A stretch of 64,000 bases of DNA from Perognathus longimembris pacificus (GCF_023159225.1 NC_063164.1:73207300-73271299); one strand, 5' to 3'. Shown: positions 48,088 to 61,439, numbered from the stretch's first letter. The notes: generated from the sequence alone by a model not told the origin. Program-made: numbers and translations.

Positions 48088-48339
48088 AGTTATTGCCAGA
48101 AAATTGCACAAGTTAGAATTAATTGGAAGTGGGGAGTTTAAGACATCATTGAACTTAGAAGAAATGTTTGATATGAGTAAGAATAAAGAGAAAGCTTGTA
48201 TCTTAGCAATGGCAAGGTAAACAAAGAATATAGACAGAAGTTAGGCAGAAGATGAGAATGTTATGATGATACTGAAAAGGAAGGGAGAATAGAGTTATAA
48301 AGCAGATGGTCTGCAGTTCAGACTCTTATAGAGGGTTTT
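48088..48339. other. intergenic DNA
   Basis: Nothing recognised. Confidence 0.45.
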
Positions 48340-48640
48340 GTTTTAGATTCCTAGAGCTATTTTAACTCCATGATAAACACCAAGCATTGAGTGGCTTAAA
48401 AACAGCATAAAGCTATTGTTTACAGAATCTAGGAAGTAGAAGTCCAAAGTCAATTTTCTTCCAGGTCATATATCTCTAATGAAACTAGGGAAATACTCTT
48501 TCTTACCTCACATAACTTCTGATGGAGCACCTTAATATAGCAGCCAAATCATTTGTCTTTCCACACTGTGTGTATTGTGTCTGGATCCACATGTCTTATT
48601 TGTGTAAATATATTGTTTACATTGATTTAAAACTACAAAT
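48340..48640 (+). repeat. second copy of the ancient gctgccataac-type repeat
   Basis: tcctagagctattttaactc, accaagcattgagtggctta, aaacagcataaagctattgt, gaagtagaagtccaaagtca and gtccaaagtc-to-tcttcc blocks parallel 1685-2070 and the remembered family order. Family name not assigned. Confidence 0.45.
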
Positions 48641-51599
48641 CCTAATGGCAAGAGGATAATGTGACTTCTGCAATGAACGTATTTCCAGAGGAGTTATTTC
48701 TGAAGTGCTAGAGATGACTTGAACATGCTATTTTGAGGCAGCTCAATTAACTTGATATAGGTACCCACTTGAATTAATAAGATGAGCAGGAGATACAATT
48801 GGTACACTTTGAGAACTTGCTCAGTTAGATTGTTAAGAAACAAGGTTGATCAAATCTATAGCGTGGGAAAGGTTTGTGAAGGAATTCAAAATGATGAAAA
48901 GAAAATAAAAACGAGCCTGAAGCAATTATAAAACTAACACTCATTTTTGAAACTCAAAATTCTAAAAGAGAACACACCAGAGAAGTTAAGAAATATGAAA
49001 GAGTAAAACAACTAATATAGCAGGTCTCAGAAGAAATAAGAATTAAGGAGATTATCAGTCTGCCAGGTGAAGAGAGAAAACTTGGTCAAAGACAGGATAT
49101 ATTTTTCTTCAAAGAATGACAGAACTAAAGAAAAAGTTCCAAGTAGTTGTATAGTTGTATTTTTAAATTAGACTTAGAATTTTTGATAAAGATATTGCAT
49201 GTGATGTTTAAAATAAATAATGAATGTGTACAGATTTTAAACAAATATGTAGAGGTAAAAACAAATCAAGTAAAGGCAAAATTATATTATTATTTTATTA
49301 TCCCTCTTATATAGGTTGTACAACATGGAGCATTTGAAGTAAGGGCATATGGAGTATCATGAATTTCATTAGTATTTAACATTCTCAATTTGTCTGTAGT
49401 TTTTCTTCCACGGTCCAAAAATAGGAAATGGAATTTTCCAAAAAAAATAAGCTATTCATAAGTTTCAAATTGTGATCCCTCTTAAGTGTCAATAAAAATT
49501 TGCACAACTTTGCTCTATCCTACCCAGTAAATGAGTCATTTGGTTCTACATATTCACAAGATATAATCTACCCACAAGTTAGTCACTGAGTCTCCATCTT
49601 GGTTATCAGATCAACTGTAGCAGTACCACCCTGTTTGTATTTAACCCTTATTTTATTTACTAAAGGTTTTGAAGCATAAGAAAAGTGAGGTAAAGAAGGC
49701 ATCAGAGCAAAAATAATGAAACAACTAATGGTATTCTTGGGTGGTATAGCAATTCTGAAGGATACATAGAAACAAAAACTAAAGATGTATGACATTTGGC
49801 TTCACTATGGCTTCAAGTGCCCATTGGCAGTCTTGGAATGTATTCTTTACAGAATGTATTGCTGCAGTAGCAATGTGATTTTTCTACTAATGCTGTGCTG
49901 CCCCAGATGTAGAAAAGGTAACTCAGATTCTGGAGCTTTAGTGAAATCTGCTTGGAAGGGAGTATATGAGACAGTAGAAATCCTTCAATCAAAATAACCA
50001 CACAATGATTTTGACATTGATGCCAGAGCTTGTTACATAGACAGAAGGGGAGGGATACAATATAGGATAAATTTGGGAAGAAGTAAAAAAAAAACCTAAC
50101 ATCTTGAAAGTGTGATGAGAAGCAGTGGTGACTGATTGAGGTAAGAAGGAAAATTGAGGTCCTGAGGCCTTAAGAAATGTAGGAATGTTGTAAGCTGATT
50201 GGTTATTGAAATCTCAAGGTTTTTTGGAGACACATTATTAAACAACTCACCTTGCCAAGGTGGGGAACACGGCTTTAGACACACAATTAAAAAATAAAAA
50301 ATAAAGAAATTTTTATAAACTGTTAATGTGAGAATCTGAATTAAATAATCACATTATTTTATCAGGAGATAATTTTTTGTATGAATGGCATAACAGATTT
50401 TTGCCTCAGTGAAAATGTACAGGAATATTAACATAAAGCTTTTCTGTTGCTTTGAGAAATTGAGTAGAGGGTAGGTGGAAGCATTATTAGTGAAAGTTTA
50501 ATTTTTAATGGGAAATTGTGTGGGTAGCTTATTTTATTATGAAGCAAATCTTCCTGCATAAATTCCTCTGATTAGTGAGATTCCATATTATTAAAAGTAT
50601 GCATTTTTCTTCCTTTTATCTGTACAAACTATGAATAGTTGGCTAGGGAGGGCAGTTTATGTTTAGCTTTGGAGACTTGGGTTAAATAATCTTTTGTACT
50701 TCATACATTTCTCAGAGTGAACTCAAAGCCAGAACATTTTGACATACTTTTAATCCAAACTTTCTCATTTTCCCCATTTTGTCTTTAGACAGCATCTCCT
50801 GTAGATTTCAAATTTTACCTATTTGGACTACAAAAATAGTATCTTTCTAGTTTTAGAATGTTTAGTCTATTTTAAAATTCCAATGTAACATTCACTTAAA
50901 ACTGTTCCCTTCCTGTTAGTTGGATATGCTCTGTGGCTAAGTTTAGCCACCACAGGTAACATAGCTGGTGGGTACAAGTGATCTATTTCATCATCACTTC
51001 TCTCTCCCTATTTCTCTTTTTACCTCTCCATACTCTATCCTGTGGCTGAAGTAGTGAGAAAGTTTGTGAAAGAACTACAAATGTCTTTATTTAACCAGTG
51101 TTGTCCATAGTTTTATACTGGGTGGAATTTGGTGTTTTTAATGACAGATCATGGCACAATACAAATTGGTTAAAAATTGTAATCAATTTGTAACACTTGC
51201 AACTGATTCTGAGGTGATGTTATTGTTGCTAGTGGTGTCTTTCAAGTTGTTTTCCTAGAAGATCTCCCTCTAACAAAATTATTTAAGAGACTTATATCTG
51301 CTACTTTTGAGTAATTGTATAATTTTATAAAATAATGGGTTTCCTTATACAATTTCAAATTGCATACAATGTCATGACATATTTCAGTTGGTTGGTACTC
51401 AATACTATCAGTGGAAGTTAATACACTGTTACATGTACATATTTCATTAAATATATCTTGACTAAAAAGTTTCTTTCCAAAGTATGGATATTTCAGAATA
51501 AGGAATATTTATGTTGACACCAAGTTTATGATGATGAGATATGGCATGTGATCTTCAGAGTTCACAAAGGTATATTCTATTATTTATAGAATATTTCCT
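48641..51599. other. intergenic DNA, no genes seen
   Basis: About 3 kb of AT-rich sequence with only short motif-free reading frames. Confidence 0.5.
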
Positions 51600-51835
51600 C
51601 AAAAATACTTAAATAGAGTTTATTAGGTGCCACTACTTTCTACATGCTTTATAACCCATTTTATTTTATTTCCATAGCAACTCTATGAGATAGTTATTCT
51701 CCTCATTCCCATGTTACTAGAGCAAAATGAAGCATGGGAATCTTAATTTTGCCCAAGGTCACATCACACATAGTTAGAGTAGAGATCAGGCGAGAGCCTG
51801 CCTGATGTGTGTTCTTACCACCATGTAAGGCAGTC
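51600..51835 (+). repeat. MIR SINE, well preserved
   Basis: tattaggtgccactactttc, tgctttataacccattttat, agcaactctatgagatagtt, attctcctcattcccatgtt, gcccaaggtcacatcacaca and gagtagagatcaggcgagag cover most of the MIR consensus order. Confidence 0.88.
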
Positions 51836-52505
51836 ATTTACTTTTAAAGAGATTTAAATTAGATTAAAATAGAAGACATACAAAAAGACCATTAAAATGA
51901 AAATTGGAAAATCCAAAGCCATGAAGTGAATGAAGAAAGAAATTATTATACTCAGGAGTTAAGTGCTAAATTTAACTTTAAGCTTTCTAAGAGGCAAATC
52001 ATCAAGAAAAATAAGATGAATTGGAGAGCTCTTATGGTCTCATTCTCATTTCAGAGGGAACATAGAATTTATTTGAATGAAGAATCTATCTCTAGCACTC
52101 TATAAGAAGAGGTTTATATGACAAAGACCTTTTCATAAAAGATATGTCTAATAAATGTTTCCAGATTATATAGAAATTCTATTTCTAGTATGTTACAGTA
52201 AAAATAAAGCTAAAAATTACAGTGAAAATACTAAAAGTTTGTGATGGAAGTTGAAAAGGAAAGTAGTATTTATTATCCTAGTTGGAAAACCACTTTTCTT
52301 CTTTAACTTAATTTCAGAACATATATAATATGCAGGAGATATTTTCATAAATCTTGTCCATCTATTTCCTTAAAAATAATTTATCCAATTGTATTATACA
52401 CATCGAATATACTAATTCTTGAAAAACTCTTGTCAATCATCTTTCTTAATGTTTTTGTGCCAGACATATATTTAAATATCCATTTTTTAAAAAAATTCTG
52501 TATTA
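51836..52505. other. intergenic DNA
   Basis: Nothing recognised. Confidence 0.5.
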
Positions 52506-52746
52506 CTGGAACCTGTCTTTTTTTTTTTTTTTTTTTTTTTGGCCTGTCCTGGGGCTTGGACTCAGGGCCTGAGCACTGTCCCTGGCTTCTTCTTGCTCAA
52601 GGCTAGCACTCTGCCACTTGAGCCACAGTGCCACTTCTGGCCGTTTTCTGTATATGTGGTGCTGGGGAATCGAACCTAGGGCCTCATGTATACGAGGCAA
52701 GCACTCTTGCCACTAGGCCATATCCCCAGCCCCTGGAACCTGTCTT
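52506..52746 (-). mobile_element. IDL-Geo SINE with 14-bp TSD
   Basis: Core 52520-52732: T-run, ggcctgtcctggggcttgga, ccacttgagccacagtgcca, ggggaatcgaacctagggcc, atatccccagccc. TSD ctggaacctgtctt at 52506-52519 and 52733-52746. Confidence 0.96.
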
Positions 52747-53039
52747 AAGACATTTCTTTTGAATCAACTATAAATGTGAGTATTGATTGTTTATGCATCC
52801 TATCAGCCAAAATTTATAATAGTTTGGAGTAGGTAATTAAAATTATATTGACAAGGAACCTCTTAATGATTTTTTAAAAAATTAAATATTTTTATATTGA
52901 TGATTCTAATTGTTAGAGAATTAGATAGAGATCAGTCTAGGAAGGATAGATATTTTGGGAACACTAATCAGAAAACATTTACAAATTTACTAATGATTAT
53001 GTATACATGCACATATATATATATATTTCTCTCTGTGTA

Positions 53040-53225
53040 TGTCCTAAGGATTGGATTTAAAGATTTCTGCTTGTTAGATAAGTACTCTACCCACTCAAGC
53101 CAGACTTCTAGTTGTTCATTTCTTTTATTTTGTTTTTCAGACTTTCCTGCTAACTTTTCCATGCATTCCTTGTTTCCCAGTGTTCCTAAGTAGCTAGATT
53201 TGCAGATATGCCACCACACTCAACT
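53040..53225 (-). repeat. decayed B1-like SINE
   Basis: agtactctacccactcaagc, gactttcctgctaacttttc, taagtagctagatttgcaga and tatgccaccacactcaac. Weak. Confidence 0.5.
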
Positions 53226-53327
53226 TAGAACCTCTAAAATATTCTAGCTCTTAACAGCACATGGTAGAATGAAACATTTCAGAATTCCATCACAGTAGAA
53301 ATAAATAGCTAGTTTTAAAATGCAAAT

Positions 53328-53456
53328 TCCTTCCTTCCTTCCTTCCTTCCTTCCTTCCTCCTCCTCCTCCTCCTCCTCCCCCCCTCCTCCTCCTTCTCCC
53401 TCCCCTCCTCCTCTTCCTCCTCCTCCTCCTCCTTCTTCTTCTCCTCCTTCTTCTTC
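53328..53456. repeat. (CCTT)n-(CCT)n pyrimidine microsatellite
   Basis: Eight or so CCTT units run into an imperfect CTC/CTT tract of about 95 bp. The purine/pyrimidine asymmetry could favour triplex DNA. The poly-S/P reading frame is an artefact. Confidence 0.95.
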
Positions 53457-53484
53457 ATTTTTTCTTTCCTCTTTTCATTTTTCT

Positions 53485-53720
53485 TTTTTGATTGGTCAAG
53501 GTGCTCTAACTCAGTGCCTGATACTTTTCCCTGAGTTCTTTTTAATCAAGGCTAGCACTCTACCACTTTGAGCCACAGTGTCACTTCCTATTTTCTGGCA
53601 GTTAATTGGAAATAGTCATTTAATGGACTTTCTTGCCTGGGCTGGCTTTGAACCACTATCCTCTGATCTCAGCCTCCTGAGTAGCTAAGATTACAGGTAT
53701 GGGCCACCACTGCCCCACTT
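53485..53720 (-). mobile_element. composite B1-like/Geo-like SINE
   Basis: ttggtcaaggtgctctaact, ctaccactttgagccacagt, ggcagttaattggaaatagt, gctggctttgaaccactatc and tcctgagtagctaagattac. Confidence 0.85.
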
Positions 53721-53825
53721 TGAAAGCAAATTTTACCAAATTCATGTATACATTTCAAATTCAAAAGTTACAAAATTCATGGAAATATTTTTCCTATAAG
53801 CCTCAAGTAGTGGTTGAGAGTATAT

Positions 53826-54120
53826 ACTCTGTCTAATATCGACATTATATTTAAAGCCCTAGGCGAATTTTCTTGGGCTTGGCCACGTGGCTACAGTATA
53901 TGTTCTTGATACATTGTATATTGTATATGTCTACCTGACCAAGATAAGGGAAAGAAAAACAGGGCGTAAGATATCACAAGAAATGTACACACTGCCCTAC
54001 TATGTAATTGTACCCTTTTTGCACAACACGTTGTCAAAAAAATTTGTGTTCAATTCATAAATAAATAAAATAAAAAATAAAAAATAAAAGAAATTAAAAA
54101 AATAAATAAAAGAAATTAAA
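53826..54120 (+). mobile_element. isolated 3' UTR tail of an L1-A-type element
   Basis: tctaatatcgacattatatt, ccctaggcgaattttcttgg, ggccacgtggctacag, agggcgtaagatatcacaag and an A-rich tail (aaataaaataaaaaataaaa). Very similar to 10819-11050. 5'-truncated inside the 3' UTR; no TSD found. Confidence 0.93.
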
Positions 54121-54305
54121 AAAATATGAATTCACACATTAAAACAAATAACAAATGATTCCTTATCTCTTGCCTTTCCTTTGGCTAACTTCAAGTTCAG
54201 TCTCACTATGGATTGCTATGTAACTAGCAGTATTATCAATCAAAGCAATGCAAGTAAAGGCAACCCAGAGATCCCATTTTCAGCTGAAAGCATTACCAAT
54301 TACAG

Positions 54306-54856
54306 CTAAGTGCAAATGTCTTTTTGATATCTTGGGACTTGCTGTTTAGGATAGATGCCTAGGAGTGGTATGGCTGGGTCATAGGGTAGGTCTATATTGA
54401 GATTTTTGAGAAACCTCCATACTGTTCTCCAAAGTGGTTGTACTAATTTGCACTCCCACCAACAATGGAGAAGGGTTCCTCTTTCCCTGCACCCCCTCCA
54501 GCATTTGTTGTTGCCTGAGTTCAGAGTATAGGCCATTCTAACTAGGGTGAGGTGGTATCTCAGGTATGTGTTTATTTGCATTTCCTTTACTACCAGGGAT
54601 GTTGAACTTTTCCTCATATGTTTCTTTGCCATTTTTATTTCATCTCTTGTGAAGTCTCTCTTTAGCTCCTTTGCCCATTTCTTAATTGGTTTATTGGGCT
54701 TGGAGGGGCTTAGATTTTGAGTTCTCTGTAGATGACAGATATTAGGCGTTTGTCTGTTGCTGTGCTGGTGAAGATCCTTTCCCATATGGTTGGCTGTCTT
54801 TCTGTTTTGGTGGCTATGTCCTTAGCTGTGCAGAAACTTTTTAATTTGTAGTAGAA
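54306..54856 (-). pseudogene. L1-D ORF2 C-terminal remnant
   Basis: The translation includes [38 protein letters not shown] and YDPAIPLLGIYPKQQVPRY. The zinc-knuckle-like cluster (CWRGC...LLHCWWEC) is cleaner here than in L1-A, although RGC-R replaces the usual CG. The reading frame at 54306-54785 is 159 codons. Confidence 0.9.
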
Positions 54857-55008
54857 TTAATTGTAGTAGAATTGCTTTGGCTATTCTAGGTCTTTTGCTG
54901 TTCCATATGAATTTATGGATTGCTTTCTCTATTTCAGTGAAGAATGTAACTGGGAGGTCTTTCCATCTCCTTGTGTCTTCTTTGATTTCCCTCAGTAGAT
55001 TTTTAGAG

Positions 55009-55849
55009 TGAAGAGGTCTGCTGTTATTCGGATCCTCTTCCCATTGTAGAAAACTTCTTTCTTCATTTTGGCTGCATTCAGAATTTGCTCTTTATTCTTG
55101 AGATCTGAAGTCTTGAATATTATGTGCCGTGGGGTGGCTTTTCTGGAGTCTGGCCTGCCAGGTGTCCTATAGGCTTCAGTTACCTGGATGGGGGTCCCTT
55201 GTGAGATTGAGGAAGTTTTCTGCAATAACTTTATTGAAAATATGATGAAGTCCTTTGCTCTGGTACTCGGCTCCTTCTTCTATTCCAATTATGCACAGAT
55301 TATATCTCTTGTCTTTGTCCATTAGTTCCTGGATTAGTCTGCCCTGAAGCTTCACCGTTTTTGGAGTGTGGTAATTTTCTGGTTGTTGTCAGCTGCTTCA
55401 TCGTCCAAGAGAGAGATTCTGGATTCCATATGGTCAATTCTTTGTGCTGTGGATTCAATTGCGGAGTTTATGGATGTCAGAGAACTATTTATGGTTGTCA
55501 GATCAGCTCTGATCGTGGAAATTTCTTCCCTTGAAGAGTTGTATTTTAAATCTATTTTTTCATGCATTTCACTTCTCAGGATGTTAAGGTCTTCTTTAAC
55601 GGAGGTTTGCATTGTATCCAGTTTTGCTTCCATTTCTTTCTTGGCTTCCTAGATGTCCTTCAAGACTTCCACTCTAAACTCCTGGAATTGTTTTCTGATT
55701 TCGTTTCTGATGCTTTCCATCATTTCTGTTAACATGGCCTCATTTACTTTTTTATTCTCCATCTCCTCTTCAGTCGTGCTGCTTTTTGGAGCTGGCGAGT
55801 TGACTTGCCCTTTGATGAACTGTGTTATATTTCTTTGTGATTTGGGCAC
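55009..55849 (-). pseudogene. L1-D ORF1, disrupted
   Basis: Starts MPKSQRNITQFIKGQVN at 55849, with the same coiled coil as L1-A ORF1. A TAG at 55649-55651 (after VLKDI) and a stop near 55352 break it. The C-terminal part (YRTPGRPDSRKATPRHIIF and [18 protein letters not shown]) is in another frame and then joins ORF2 sequence at about 55008. Confidence 0.9.
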
Positions 55850-57317
55850 CTACAGATCTGTGGGTGGCTTCCCTGGTTTGGTTTTGTACTGGTTCCCGCT
55901 GGACCGTCAGTGGGAGCCTTGTGCCCTGGTGTCCTGGCTCTGGGTTTGGCTGTTGGACCTTGCTTCCCAGTGGGTGAGCGTGATCTTCTCAGTTGTTGCT
56001 GAGGTGGTCACTCTCCCTGCACTTGGGGGCAGGTAGGTTCTGTGTCTTTCTCTGCGGGACAGTGTCCTGCCGCTGTGCTCTGTGTGCTGACCCTAGCGTG
56101 CCCTTGTTGGGGGTTTGTTGGTTGCTGGTTCAGCGTGGCGTGGAGGCTTATCTCTTCTTTAGTTCTTTTTTCCACTCTGTATCGTGGTCAGAGGAGCTCA
56201 CCTCTCAGGCAGTTTGTCTTCCTGTGTGGACCGCTAAGGGGCCAGTGTTGTTGAGGTGTGGCTCACCCACTTGTGTGAAATGCGCCAAACTAAGTGTGCA
56301 CAGGCCGATGGAGAGCTCTGCCCTCCTGTGTAGGCATGTCTACCAGAGCGGGCACTGCGGCTGTGCCCCATCCACCTGAGTGGGATACGCCTACCAGAGC
56401 AAGCCCCAGGTTGTTGGGTTGTGCTTGTGCCCTCCCACGAGTCCACTGTTGGGGGCGGTATGTGTGGGGCCCAGTGGGATCAACTGTCCAGGCGCGGGTT
56501 AGCACCCTCAGACTGTGTCTCCACTGCGAGGGGGGTGTGATCAGGCCCAGGTGTCCCTGCTGTGCTGGTATTGCCCACCAGCACCTGTGATTTTAGTTGT
56601 AAAAGTCTGTGAGGTCCAGGCACCTCAGGTGCGGCTTGCACTGTCAGCCATCCCTAGGCCCCTGTTGGGAAGGGGGCAGGGCTGGTTTGGCCTTGGGGCT
56701 GCTCTGCCCTTCCCCTGCTAAACTCTTGTGACTTCCCAGAGCCTGATGGGAGCTTCCTGCCTGATTTGGGGGTTTTGTTCACTCAGGGTGGGGAGGAAGG
56801 GAAATCTAGGTACTTTGTAGGGTTTGGGTCTCCGATAGCTGGTCTCCTGTTGGGGGAGGGGGTAATGGGGGACTCACTGGTCCTGTATTGTGTGTGTGTC
56901 CCACGCTGCCTTGGTTGTTCGGGTGTGGCGAAAGGTCGTGGTGGTGTCCCTGGCTTTCCCCTTCTGCACCGCTGGGTTCCCCAGCCACTTATGTCCATTC
57001 CCAGTGTGGACCAGAACTTCCCATTGTCGCTGTCGCCGTGTGTCTTGCTCCGCCCTCTCCCTGGTGTCCGTGGAGTCCCGCTGTCTGGACTCTGCACTCC
57101 TGGCAGTTGGTCTGCCAATTGTTGAGTCCCCTTTCCCAGCCTGGCCCTGTTTGGGCCAGGGTTGGCTGGTGGGGGGAGGGTGCCCCATAGATTCTCTAGC
57201 TCCGTGTAGGTTTTCGGCTCTTCTTTTTTGCTCCTTTTCTTTTTTTTCCTGCATTTCTCCACTGCTTCTGGCTGCTGGTTTTGCTGGGTTGTTGAGTGAG
57301 TGTTGGGTGCCTCATAT
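55850..57317 (-). promoter_or_regulatory. L1-D 5' UTR
   Basis: GC-rich and parallel to 3961-5668 of L1-A (for instance gcagccagaagcagtggaga at the outer end). It holds a single copy of the ~104-bp monomer around 56300-56405. The numerous GC-rich frames on both strands are not genes. Confidence 0.8.
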
Positions 57318-60300
57318 TTCTAATTAAAGTATGTAAAATGGTTTGAATAATGCATTTTTCCTTCTAAACTATTTAGTTTTTATTCCAGCCTTTTCCCATT
57401 TAATTATATCCCGGTCTTTCCAGATTTTTGATTTTAGGATTGAGCTTGAAGCAGACTTGTCAGGAGGTGTAGGAGATAGGGGATAGGGTTCAATCATAGG
57501 CATTATCTATTTTTCCCCTCTCCTCAAGTCCCACATTTAGGTGATAAACCATACGCACATTCACTATGCCAACTTTATTTTCTTTTGTTGGAAAACTCAT
57601 CATACTTACATTTTAAAATAAATATTGTAGTTTTAAAACACAAATTGAATGGCCATTATACAACAAAATGTTAATGTCAAAACATTTTGTGCCATATGTT
57701 CCAGCTCCCAATAGATGTTTCTAAAATGTTAAAAATGAAAAATTGAACAACAAAAGTAAAGAACAAATGAAGTTTTGGATAATTGCTTGCCTAATAGAAA
57801 TAAACACGTAGCAAGTAATTAGTCTTAATTAGTGGAAAAGCATTAATTTATTTAATCTTTTTATTAATTTTAATTAATTTTATTAATTAATTTCATCTTC
57901 TATTAATGTATTTAATCTTCTATCTTACTGAGAATAGTTGTGTTTGATTTGTTAGCAAATCAATAAATTAAAAATCAAACTAGAAAGCCAATAATGAGTT
58001 CATATTATTCGTTTGTATATATCATTTTTTGTGCCAATTGTTTTGTCAAAAGAAGTCCATCAGTTTATAGGTGGTTGTTGTTGAATATACACTTATTGCT
58101 GTCTCCTTATATACATAGGAGATGAGTTTTTGTATTCCTTGTGGGGGCCAAATTTTGTAGGTGTTGAAGTCTTTTCTATAAAATGACTTAGTGTTTGCAT
58201 TTTACCTATGCATCTTCTCATCTACTTTAAATCATTTCTAGAAGAATGTATGATATAATAGAGATGCTACATATTCTTGCACTGCATTATTAAGGACTGA
58301 TGAAAAAAGTTTTTAGATGTTTGCTATAGATACTGAATTAAAATTTTGTTTTCATTTTTGCTGATTAAATCTATAGATGCAAACCCCAGAGATAGAAAGG
58401 GTTCTCTATACTGTTACTTTAATTGGTAGTTATATTAAATCCTATGATTAGAGAAAACTCATTCAATATATTATCACAAAAAATCCACTTTGATCAATGT
58501 GAATAACTTCAAAGTCGACAAACATTACTACAAGTACATAATTAACCTTCAAATTTGTAATGCTAAGTAAAAAATGAAATATTAGGGCACAATAGTAACA
58601 ATAATAAATAAGTGTAAATTACTAAGGACCCACTTTACAAGCACATCAAGCATTGTTTCCCAGGAAGGACAGAAGTGTGGAAACAAAGGCGAAGTTCAAG
58701 GAAGTTAAATGAGGAAAAGAATGGAGACCCTCTCAGGTTAGATTAAGGGACTGGAAATGGTAAGATGGATGCAGGATCTGGAAATGAAAGAAAACTCCTC
58801 AAGCAGGCCTATGAGTATTAATACACAAATTTAAATAAATTTTATAGTCAATCAATCATAGAAATTAATTGTTTAGATACAAAGCAGTTCAGGAGTACCT
58901 TTAGTAGATAGTGTTCTCCCATAAGGCTTCAAAATCATGAAAATAATTACTTTTGCTGTTTCAAACTCAAAAACTTCAATCCTTACAAATTAAATGATTT
59001 GCATTTCTTTCTTTTCCTGAATCATAACAAATGCTTTTTATCAGTTCTTTTTAATTATGCCTCACATATATGTTCATTGCTTCACAGGTTCTACTTGTGG
59101 GTTTTTTCTTATGTATATATCCAAATTTTCTCACATTACTTAAGTCCTTCCTTCACAGACCTCATACTCCAAGTTTTAGAAGTGAGGTGGAGGAGTCAGT
59201 GAACACGGTAAGTGCAAACCCCATTGCTACACCATTCACTATTGTTAGAGTGCTCATATCATACATAGAGATGTGACTCAGAACCAGCATGATACAGCTG
59301 CATACCCAATACATAGTAAGGACTTTCTATACTATTATTTTAATTGTTAGTTAAAACTTATGATTACAGAAAATTTACTTGACATATTATCCTAAAATAT
59401 GACCCTGGGAAAGATATTCTGGCAAATTGTGCAGAGACTTTAAAAATGAAGTTGTAATATTTTCCTTGATGTATCATAAAATTTTCACTGACAATGAAAT
59501 TAGTTTTAAAAACAAAAACCTAAAACACTGTCACAAATATACATTCTGAAACTTCAAAGCAATTTTGTAGAAAATCATTTAATACATTGTAATGGTATGC
59601 ATTATTTATTTTTCCAAGAAAGTAGAGTTAGAGTGAATAATTCTTGAATAAATGAAATAATGCTGATTTAATAATTCTGATATTTTATTTGTATGTACAT
59701 GGTTGGTGTATCAAAATTATATTTGAAATACACTAAAATAACAAATCAAGTTATAAACAACTAGATGTTAGGTGATTTTCTAAAAATTTGACAGTAATAA
59801 TTATTTTTAAGTTGACCATAATGGAGGTTATTTAGAAAGTAAACATTTCTTCATTATTGCTATTTCATTATTATTTGTGGAGAGTTTGAGAATTTCCCTT
59901 GCTTAGTAATCAAAAGAAATGCTTGTTTCAGTGAAGGAGAACTTTGGGCTCTTCTGTGAGCTTCATTGTATGGTCATTATATGTTCTGTGCTGGTGAAGT
60001 TTTCCTATAAGTTTGGTTATTCAGACGAGATCAGGCACAGTCAGGATGGTATGGCCATAGACGATCATTCAGTAGAGTGAGAGCTGGCTACACTTTGCCT
60101 ACACCTCCATGTGAAGTTACATAGACATCTACTTGCTGAAATAATAAGTGATTTGGATTAAGTATAGATAATAGTCAGGTTTGCACATATTTTCTGGAAT
60201 TATACTTTAAACTAGTATTTGAATAGTTATGAGTAGAGATGTTTCAAATGATGCCTAGCCTGGTTCCCCCAAAATGCAAGTAGGACTATCTTTTACCATA

Positions 60301-61430
60301 AAAACACATAACAAATTTCGGAAAGAATTTAAGGATTGTAGTATAAATCTGGGATAGTGGACTATGTAAGAAATTGGAAGAAAGTGACATTAGTTCTATT
60401 ACATGAGGAACATATGAGATACAAACCCCTCAGCTCCTGTGTAGAATGTGTTCTTTATTATTTTGCTCCTTTCACGTGGGATAATCTGGGGGATAACCTT
60501 TTATGCCTTTGCAGACAGCTGTAACATTGTTCTATGAAAAACTCTCTTCCTTGGTCTTTAAGGAAGGAAAATATTCTGCTTGTCCTCCTACTTTCTGGAC
60601 TACTCATATGTCATCTTTACTATTCATCCTCATCTTCTCTTCTTCATAATTAGTACCTGTGCCTCCTGCCCTTGCCACTCCATATCAGGGGATTTGTGAT
60701 ACTGTCTGATTGTACTCACTTCTTTATGCACAAGGACTTTGAATTTAAACCCATCTCTGAAATGCATTTATCATATTCAACCATCTACCAGGCTCAGCAT
60801 TATTTTCTAGAATTTTGATTAGGCATTTTATGTAGACTGAATGCCTACACTTTTACAAGTAAATTTCCATTGCTGGTACTAGTACTTAATCTTACTGTGA
60901 CTCGGGATACAACAACAACAATAACAACAACCATAAAATCCTCACAAATATCATCACAGCTCTTTAATGTTTATCCTAGTGAAATATCATCTAGCATCAT
61001 ATAGTCTTAAAGTATCTTTACAATTGTCTGCAAATTATTCCTCTCAATTAGAGTTCTGAACTAAAGTAATTGCTCCACAAAATGACACCTTTCTACTGCA
61101 GGCTTAATTCAGGCCTGCTCTCATCTCAGGGAACATGCATTCTACTTAAGTATTTTATTCCAAGATTTCTATTTAGCTCATTAATTCTTTCATATTCTTG
61201 CCCATTCCAGTCTTCATTTATCTGCACTCCCCACCCCCACTCCCCTTGATCCCACCAACCAATTTCAAGTATTTGTTTCCTGGTGTTTATTTGTTTGACT
61301 ATGAGTTAGCCTCCTAAGGAATTACATCATTTGAGTTCTTCACTGAATCTACTATATATTGGTTAAGACATTTATGTATACTTGGAAACCACCTTGATGT
61401 GTCTGCTTATATATTTATAAGTTAATGCAA
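57318..61430. other. intergenic DNA, no genes seen
   Basis: About 4 kb of AT-rich sequence. There is a short tandem taattaatttta patch near 57845-57905 and an aacaacaacaataac patch near 60910-60935. Nothing else recognised. Confidence 0.5.
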
Positions 61431-61439
61431 GGTTTTACA

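Larger units (their letters stand above)
54306..57317 (-). mobile_element. L1-D: L1-A-type LINE-1 with large internal deletions
   Basis: On the minus strand: 5' UTR (57317-55850), ORF1 (55849 to about 55009), then directly a short piece of ORF2 (about 55008-54857) and the ORF2 C-terminus (54856-54306). About 2.65 kb between late ORF1 and the RT C-terminus is absent, and two smaller ORF2 gaps follow. The first ~70 bases of the 5' UTR and everything after the ORF2 aa equivalent of L1-A 10352 are also missing. Confidence 0.92.

Noticed and set aside
53320..53571. Ser/Pro-rich 83-codon frame
   Set aside because: Encoded by a pyrimidine microsatellite and the adjoining SINE.
53826..57317. Twin-primed inversion of a single L1
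   Set aside because: The tailed arm lies on the wrong side of the inverted arm, separated by unique DNA, and no shared TSD is visible.
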